Position numbers and translations under genes: made by a program. From assembly GCA_913055915.1 (NCBI GenBank), contig CAJXKL010000021.1, positions 1 through 37,430 of the forward strand: a DNA stretch of 37,430 nucleotides, in the 5' to 3' direction. The notes under the pieces were generated by a model. The model was not told where the DNA came from. It made no database searches and saw only the letters and a program-made list of their open reading frames with translations. Of this stretch, positions 33,632 through 37,430 are shown piece after piece. Within the stretch, counting starts at the first letter, position 1. Each line of letters starts with the position of its first letter. The DNA comes from an uncultured Candidatus Nemicrothrix sp. GTDB lineage: Bacteria; Actinomycetota; Acidimicrobiia; Acidimicrobiales; MedAcidi-G1.

Positions 33632-34137
33632 CGGAGGAGGCCGACCAACTGATCAATCAGGCCGTCCAGCTCCTCGGCACAGGCGTGGAAGGCGTCCTGG
33701 TCGCCCGAAGCCGGATCCACGACCTCCTCCCACTCCCCTACCTCGACAGACGCAAGGTTCATGTCGGCCAGACGCTCACCGAGGGGCCCTCCGGGAGGCA
33801 GGTGGCGCACCAGGCGGGGAAGGGTGGCGGTTCGGGCCGCCACCTCGGGATGGTGCCGCCTCATCCAGGCCACGTGACCCGGCTCCATGGCCACCACCAG
33901 ATCGGAGTCCACGTGGTCGTCGCCGAACTGGCGGCTCCTGTGGCCCATGTCGGAGAGGTCGAAGCGGGCCAGGGCAAGACGGGTGCGCTGGCTCATCGGA
34001 TGCCCCTCAAGGACAAGTGTCCCGGCAGCGACCGCAGTGAAGTCGGGAGCCCGGTCAGCAAACATGACACGGGCCATCACCGACCTTGCGGCGTTGCCCG
34101 TGCACAGGAAGCAGACGACCGGCCTGTGGTCAGACAC
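33628..34137 (-). CDS. Low-molecular-weight protein-tyrosine-phosphatase family
   Basis: A 169-residue protein with the LMW-PTP P-loop CTGNAARS (Cys12, Arg18) right at the N-terminus (VVCFLCTGNAARSVM). There is a candidate general-acid Asp141 in EVVDPASGDQDAF, where the family has a DP pair. It would dephosphorylate phosphotyrosine in proteins, or, as a related member, reduce arsenate. I do not see the extra cysteines that thioredoxin-coupled arsenate reductases need. The gene is 5 bp downstream of the thioesterase and overlaps azlC, so the four or five genes form one tight unit. Confidence 0.82.
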   Translation of the reverse strand: MSDHRPVVCFLCTGNAARSVMARVMFADRAPDFTAVAAGTLVLEGHPMSQRTRLALARFDLSDMGHRSRQFGDDHVDSDLVVAMEPGHVAWMRRHHPEVAARTATLPRLVRHLPPGGPLGERLADMNLASVEVGEWEEVVDPASGDQDAFHACAEELDGLIDQLVGLLR

Positions 34138-34142
34138 GTTGC

Positions 34143-34832
34143 TCAGCCTCCGCTCCCCTGCCCCTGAGCCCTGGGCCTGTGTGTCACAGATACGAACAGC
34201 GCCTCAGCCTCGGCCGTGACCTCGCCCTCCACCAGGCACCTGGCCCGGGCAATGAGACGACGTCCTGACTGCTTCTCCACCCAGGCCTCGAAGCGCAGGT
34301 CGGCATCTACCGGCGTGGCCTTCCGGTAGCGGACCGCGAGACGTGCCGTCACCGTCGGGCCGACATCCACGAGGCCCGGTGCACCGCTCAGGATGTCGTC
34401 GAACAGCCCGGCCAGGAAGCCTCCGTGGAGTCGCCCCGGTGGGCCCTCGCGGGTCCTGCCCGTGCGGAGTTCGCCAACGACGATCTGCCTTCCCTCGGAA
34501 TCGGTGTCACGTGTCACGGTCATCGGTGGCGCCAGGGGGTTGTGGCCTCCCCGGTAGAGGCTGTGCTCGCGGTGCTCGTCACGCAGACGCTCCCTGGCGG
34601 CATCGTCGAGGTCCCCGTCTGGTACCTCGTACCAGCGCAGCCTCACCGAGTCACCCAGCGCCTCCCTTGCCTCGGCCACCTGTCGACTGGCCTCCTCCAG
34701 CTGCTGCGGCGATGACTCCAGCCGGTGCAGGTCCTCGACTAGGCCCCTTACCTGGTCAGCCAGGCGTCGTGCCGGGTCACAGGTGTCCTCCGCTGCGGAA
34801 GGGCTCTCAGGAATCGGATCAGAGGTGACCAT
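34143..34832 (-). CDS. Hotdog-fold thioesterase, PaaI/THEM4-like
   Basis: A 229-residue protein. The N-terminal third (1 to about 75) is acidic and helical, with coiled-coil-like heptads (LADQVRGLVEDLHRLESS). The hotdog domain (about 95-215) has the signature GRLHGGFLAGLFDDILSG, with the conserved Gly-x-x-His-Gly-Gly and the helix Asp of acyl-CoA thioesterases, followed by LAVRYRKATPVDADLRFEAWV and VTAEAEALFVSV. It is expected to hydrolyse an acyl-CoA; the substrate is unknown. ATG 34832. It leads the thioesterase-phosphatase-azlC-azlD cluster. Confidence 0.82.
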   Translation of the reverse strand: MVTSDPIPESPSAAEDTCDPARRLADQVRGLVEDLHRLESSPQQLEEASRQVAEAREALGDSVRLRWYEVPDGDLDDAARERLRDEHREHSLYRGGHNPLAPPMTVTRDTDSEGRQIVVGELRTGRTREGPPGRLHGGFLAGLFDDILSGAPGLVDVGPTVTARLAVRYRKATPVDADLRFEAWVEKQSGRRLIARARCLVEGEVTAEAEALFVSVTHRPRAQGQGSGG

Positions 34833-34868
34833 GGCCCCTCTGTCTAGCGGCTGGACATCAGTGGACGG

Positions 34869-35132
34869 TCAGTGACCGGGCCCCTCGCCCATTTCCGCAA
34901 GGGCATCGTGCAGTGATCTACGTAGCCGACGGGCGATGTCGGGGCCCAGGTGGGCGACCAGCCCCCGACCGGCACTTCCAACCTTCTCAACGGTGAGAAG
35001 GGCCCGCGGCATGGCATCGTCGTAGTCGTCGCTGATGGCCACTGCCCACGAGATCGGCGTCAGGTCGGCCTCCTCGAATCCCGGTGGATAGTCGGTGGAG
35101 TTGAACGGATGGTCGTCGATGGAGCGGCGCAT
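34869..35132 (-). CDS. Small conserved-looking protein of unknown function
   Basis: An 87-residue soluble protein beginning MRRSIDDHPFNSTDYPPGF. The middle is rich in Asp and Trp (ISWAVAISDDYDDAMPRALL) and the C-terminal half is helical (IARRLRRSLHDALAEMG). No family recognised. The start ATG 35132 is preferred because the region between it and 35278 is AT-richer and contains the divergent promoter; longer in-frame starts up to 35297 would run through it. It is 36 bp upstream of the thioesterase on the same strand. Codon usage looks normal, so the gene is probably real. Confidence 0.6.
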   Translation of the reverse strand: MRRSIDDHPFNSTDYPPGFEEADLTPISWAVAISDDYDDAMPRALLTVEKVGSAGRGLVAHLGPDIARRLRRSLHDALAEMGEGPGH

Positions 35133-35200
35133 CCCGGGAGTCTGGCATCGGACGTCACGACTGGTTAGACATAATCCTGAGTAATCTGATCGGAATAGTG

Positions 35201-35229
35201 TTGATTCTCGTAACAACCCTCTGTAGGTT
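35201..35229 (+). promoter_or_regulatory. cysH promoter
   Basis: TTGATT (-35, 35201-35206) and TAGGTT (-10, 35224-35229) with exactly 17 bp spacing. This places the transcription start near 35236, about 42 nt before the cysH ATG. The surrounding AT-richer divergent gap supports a regulated promoter. Confidence 0.65.
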
Positions 35230-35231
35230 GT
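35213..35231 (+). promoter_or_regulatory. Inverted repeat over the cysH -10
   Basis: ACAACC (35213-35218) and GGTTGT (35226-35231) form a perfect 6-bp inverted repeat with a 7-bp spacer. It spans the -10, so a bound protein would block RNA polymerase. The regulator is unknown; a sulfur or cysteine repressor is a reasonable guess from the downstream genes. Confidence 0.5.
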
Positions 35232-35277
35232 CCTCCTAATCCCGACCAAACCTATCAGCTTTGCCAGAACCAGAGAC

Positions 35278-35973
35278 ATGACACCATCTGACACCACCGT
35301 TCAGATACACAGCAGGCCCGCCCTGTCGCGTTCCGAACTGGACACCCTCAACGAGAACTTCGAGACGGCCCACCCCAGCCGGGTCATCCAATGGGCGGTG
35401 GATACCTTCGGAAGCCGCTTGGCACTGGCCACCTCCTTTTCGGACACACTCCTCGTGGACCTGGCCCTCGGGGTCGACCCCGACATTGAGGTGGTGTTCC
35501 TGGACACCGGCTTTCACTTCGCCGAAACCCTTGACGTACTACGCCGCGCCCAGGTCCGCTACGAGATGAACCTGCGCGTCGAACGACCCGACCCGGCGAC
35601 AGTAGACCTCTGGGCGCAGGGCAGCGACGCCTGCTGTGCCGCCCGCAAGGTTGCCCCGCTCGATCAGGCACTCTCCGGCAAGGTGGCGTGGCTGTCGGGC
35701 ATGCGGCGAGGCGACAGCGCAACCCGGTCTGAAACACCCATCGTCTCCATCGACCGGCGAGGCCTCGTAAAGGTAAACCCCATCGCCGCCTGGCCCACAC
35801 ACGACGTCGAGTCACACATGGAGGCCAGAGGAATCATCGTGAACCCCCTCGGCGATGACGGCTACGACTCCATTGGCTGCTGGCCATGTACCGAACGCTC
35901 AGCAGCCGGCTGCGACATCAGGAGCGGCCGCTGGGCCGGCACCGGCAGAACTGAATGTGGGATCCACCTGTGA
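35278..35973 (+). CDS. cysH: Adenosine 5'-phosphosulfate reductase (assimilatory)
   Basis: Reduces activated sulfate to sulfite in cysteine synthesis. The 231-residue protein has the 4Fe-4S form of the family: paired Cys119-Cys120 in DACCAARKVAPLDQAL, Cys201 and Cys204 in SIGCWPCTERSA, and the catalytic Cys227 in GRTECGIHL at the C-terminus. PAPS-specific CysH lacks the cluster cysteines, so APS is the expected substrate. The substrate loop FLDTGFHFAETL is also conserved. It is followed by siroheme genes; the next gene starts inside its stop (GTGA overlap). It is transcribed from the AT-rich divergent region with a good promoter. Confidence 0.95.
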   Translation: MTPSDTTVQIHSRPALSRSELDTLNENFETAHPSRVIQWAVDTFGSRLALATSFSDTLLVDLALGVDPDIEVVFLDTGFHFAETLDVLRRAQVRYEMNLRVERPDPATVDLWAQGSDACCAARKVAPLDQALSGKVAWLSGMRRGDSATRSETPIVSIDRRGLVKVNPIAAWPTHDVESHMEARGIIVNPLGDDGYDSIGCWPCTERSAAGCDIRSGRWAGTGRTECGIHL

Positions 35974-36620
35974 GCCCCTCCCCCTACCCGGTGAATCTGG
36001 ACCTGACGGGCCGACGCGCCCTCGTCGTCGGCGCCGGACCCGTCGCTGCCCGCAAGGTATCCGGTCTTCTCGAGGCCGGCGCCGATGTCACCGTTGTCGC
36101 CCCCACCGCCGTGGCCGAAATCGCCGGCGAGAGCGGGCTGCGGTGGCATGAACGCCCCTACAGACGCGGCGAGGTGGCCTCATACCGCCTCGCCGTCACC
36201 GCCACCGGCGACACCGAGGTCGACAGCCAAGTGCACCGCGACGCCGAGGCAGCCGGAGTGTGGCTCAACAGCGCAGACGACCCCGAACGCTGCACCTTCA
36301 CGCTCCCCGCTGTCTCCCGCCACGGCGACCTGCAGGTAACCGTGTCCACGAACGGGAACAGCCCCGCGATCTCACGCTGGCTGCGCAGGAGTCTCTTTGA
36401 CGACATCGGCCCCGAACACTCCACCCTCCTGGCCCTTGCCTCAGAGGTGCGCGCCGAACTGTGCGAAGCGACCGGCACCAGCGAGTCACCAGCCTGGGAC
36501 ACCGTCCTGGACGACGACCTCGTGGAAACCGTTCGTCGAGGTGACCTGGACGCCGCCCGACAGGCCCTCCGGTCCGGCCTGGGTCTTACAGAAGGCCCAA
36601 CCCTGGAGCCGGCACCATGA
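35970..36620 (+). CDS. Precorrin-2 dehydrogenase/sirohydrochlorin ferrochelatase (CysG N-terminal type)
   Basis: A 216-residue Met8/CysG-N family protein that oxidises precorrin-2 and inserts iron to make siroheme, the cofactor of sulfite reductase. The NAD-binding core is RALVVGAGPVAARKVSGLL (GAGxVAxRK). VWLNSADDPERCTFTLPAVS and VTVSTNGNSPAISRWLR are the following family segments. The start GTG 35970 overlaps the cysH stop by 4 bp; an in-frame ATG at 35955 would add five residues. The stop overlaps cobA (ATGA). It forms a sulfate-assimilation operon with cysH and cobA. The methyltransferase half of CysG is encoded separately. Confidence 0.92.
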   Translation: MSPSPYPVNLDLTGRRALVVGAGPVAARKVSGLLEAGADVTVVAPTAVAEIAGESGLRWHERPYRRGEVASYRLAVTATGDTEVDSQVHRDAEAAGVWLNSADDPERCTFTLPAVSRHGDLQVTVSTNGNSPAISRWLRRSLFDDIGPEHSTLLALASEVRAELCEATGTSESPAWDTVLDDDLVETVRRGDLDAARQALRSGLGLTEGPTLEPAP

Positions 36621-37405
36621 CCGTCCACCTCGTCGGCGCCGGCCCCGGCAGCCCCGACCTGCTCACGCTGCGGGCAGCCAGGCTTCTCGACACCGCCGAC
36701 ATCGTCGTCCACGATCGCCTCATCGATCCCGGTGTCCTGACGCTGATCGCCCCCTGGGCCGAGGTCATCGACGTGGGCAAGCGACCCGGCGGACCAGCCG
36801 ACGCCCAGGAACGCATTCACCAGATTCTCGTGGATGCAGCCGGCCGCGCACACACCGTCGTACGCCTCAAGGGAGGCGACCCCTTCGTGTTCGGACGTGG
36901 CGGCGAGGAGGCCGAGGCCCTTCGGGCAGCCGGCATCGACGTTGAGGTCGTACCCGGAATCACCTCTGCCATAGCCGGACCGGCATCGGCTGGGATTCCC
37001 GTCACCATGCGCGGACACTCCAGCGGCTTCACCGTCATCACCGGACACCAGGACCCCGCAGCCGACCGGGCAATCGACTGGGAGGCAGCGGCCCGCCTGG
37101 GAACCACCCTCGTGGTACTGATGGGAGCGACCCGGACGGCTGTGATCGCCGAACGCCTGCTGTCCGGCGGCCTCCCACACGACACACCCGCCGCCGCCGT
37201 CGAATCGGCAACCACACCACACCAGCGGGTCCACAGGACCACTCTCGCCGGCATGGTCGACCTCGCCGTTCACCCACCGGCCGTGCTTGTGGTCGGTGCT
37301 GTCGCCGGCCTCGACGTCACCGACTCCGGCACCACCGACAGGGGATTTGACGACCTGATCGCCCAGCTGGCCACCGAACACGGAGGCGCCCGATGGCCCA
37401 ACTGA
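36617..37405 (+). CDS. cobA: Uroporphyrinogen-III C-methyltransferase
   Basis: S-adenosylmethionine-dependent enzyme making precorrin-2, the substrate of the preceding gene product. The 262-residue protein starts MTVHLVGAGPGSPDLLTLRA (SAM loop), then VVHDRLID, VIDVGKRPGG, VRLKGGDPFVFGRGGEEAEAL (in part), VEVVPGITSAIAGPA and GFTVITGHQD. These are the SUMT signatures. ATG 36617 overlaps the upstream stop. It can serve siroheme for sulfite reductase and, in principle, cobalamin. The next gene starts 13 bp before its stop. Confidence 0.96.
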   Translation: MTVHLVGAGPGSPDLLTLRAARLLDTADIVVHDRLIDPGVLTLIAPWAEVIDVGKRPGGPADAQERIHQILVDAAGRAHTVVRLKGGDPFVFGRGGEEAEALRAAGIDVEVVPGITSAIAGPASAGIPVTMRGHSSGFTVITGHQDPAADRAIDWEAAARLGTTLVVLMGATRTAVIAERLLSGGLPHDTPAAAVESATTPHQRVHRTTLAGMVDLAVHPPAVLVVGAVAGLDVTDSGTTDRGFDDLIAQLATEHGGARWPN

Positions 37406-37430
37406 CCAGCCCCACCGCGCCGACCAGCCC
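37393..37430 (+). CDS. Start of a further gene, cut by the window end
   Basis: ATG 37393 lies inside the 3' end of cobA (overlap 13 bp) and reads MAQLTSPTAPTS to the window edge. Thirteen codons or fewer are visible, so no function can be given. Overlap with the operon suggests a sulfate-assimilation or siroheme-related gene. Confidence 0.4.
   Translation, partial: MAQLTSPTAPTS

Noticed and set aside
36158-37381. 407-codon open frame on the minus strand
   Set aside because: It is antisense to the siroheme and cobA genes, has no family resemblance, and is a typical long shadow frame of G+C-rich coding DNA.

Overview
The window is a G+C-rich, gene-dense stretch of bacterial chromosome. There are few long gaps, many 4-bp start/stop overlaps (ATGA or GTGA), frequent GTG starts, and -10 boxes of the TAnnnT type placed 6 to 8 nt before a start codon, as in leaderless transcripts. 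Gene content fits a free-living aerobic high-GC actinobacterium. Acidimicrobiia is my best guess, but it is inferred from protein style only; no rRNA or other phylogenetic marker is present. I see no phage, IS element, CRISPR array, rRNA or tRNA.

Layout. 1-7227 (minus): envelope sugar genes. These are rmlB (partial), rmlC and rmlA for dTDP-rhamnose, then a secreted LysM/SpoIID protein, then UDP-xylose synthase and UDP-glucose dehydrogenase. 7304-13621 (minus): a rhodanese-ThiF/MoeB protein, a sirtuin, leucyl aminopeptidase, cobalamin adenosyltransferase, an unknown 8-TM protein and an M24 peptidase. 13664-18011 (minus): a lipoate/2-oxoacid dehydrogenase operon with a fused LipB-LipA protein, E2 (sucB-like), E3 (lpd) and a 29-residue membrane peptide in front of lpd. 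18044-18610 (plus): a thioredoxin-fold lipoprotein whose first active-site Cys codon is TGA, very probably selenocysteine. 18611-19081 has no gene. 19082-23561 (plus): leuC, leuD and a beta-propeller lipoprotein. 23712-27750 (minus): a membrane rhodanese, leuA with a leucine-rich leader peptide and terminator, and serA. 27830-34832 (minus): an S9 peptidase with a truncated receiver remnant, an aspartate-type aminotransferase, a small lipoprotein, a hemolysin-III family protein, azlD/azlC, a low-molecular-weight phosphatase and a hotdog thioesterase. 34869-35132 (minus): a small unknown protein. 35278-end (plus): sulfate assimilation, with APS reductase (cysH), siroheme dehydrogenase/ferrochelatase, uroporphyrinogen methyltransferase (cobA) and the start of another gene.

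How genes work together. Rml and Ugd/Uxs make activated rhamnose and xylose/glucuronate for surface polysaccharide. LipB-LipA makes the lipoyl group carried by the adjacent E2 and reoxidised by Lpd. leuA, leuC and leuD cover leucine synthesis except leuB, with leuA apparently controlled by attenuation. cysH needs siroheme-dependent sulfite reductase downstream, and the next two genes make siroheme precursors.

The most notable item is the candidate selenoprotein at 18044-18610: an in-frame TGA exactly at the first position of a CxxC-type motif, continuous homology on both sides, and hairpins immediately 3' of the TGA that could act as a bacterial SECIS. A conventional gene caller would split or truncate it. 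The LipB-LipA fusion, the leuA attenuator with an 11-residue leader peptide, and the 29-residue membrane peptide coupled to lpd are further items that routine annotation would probably miss.
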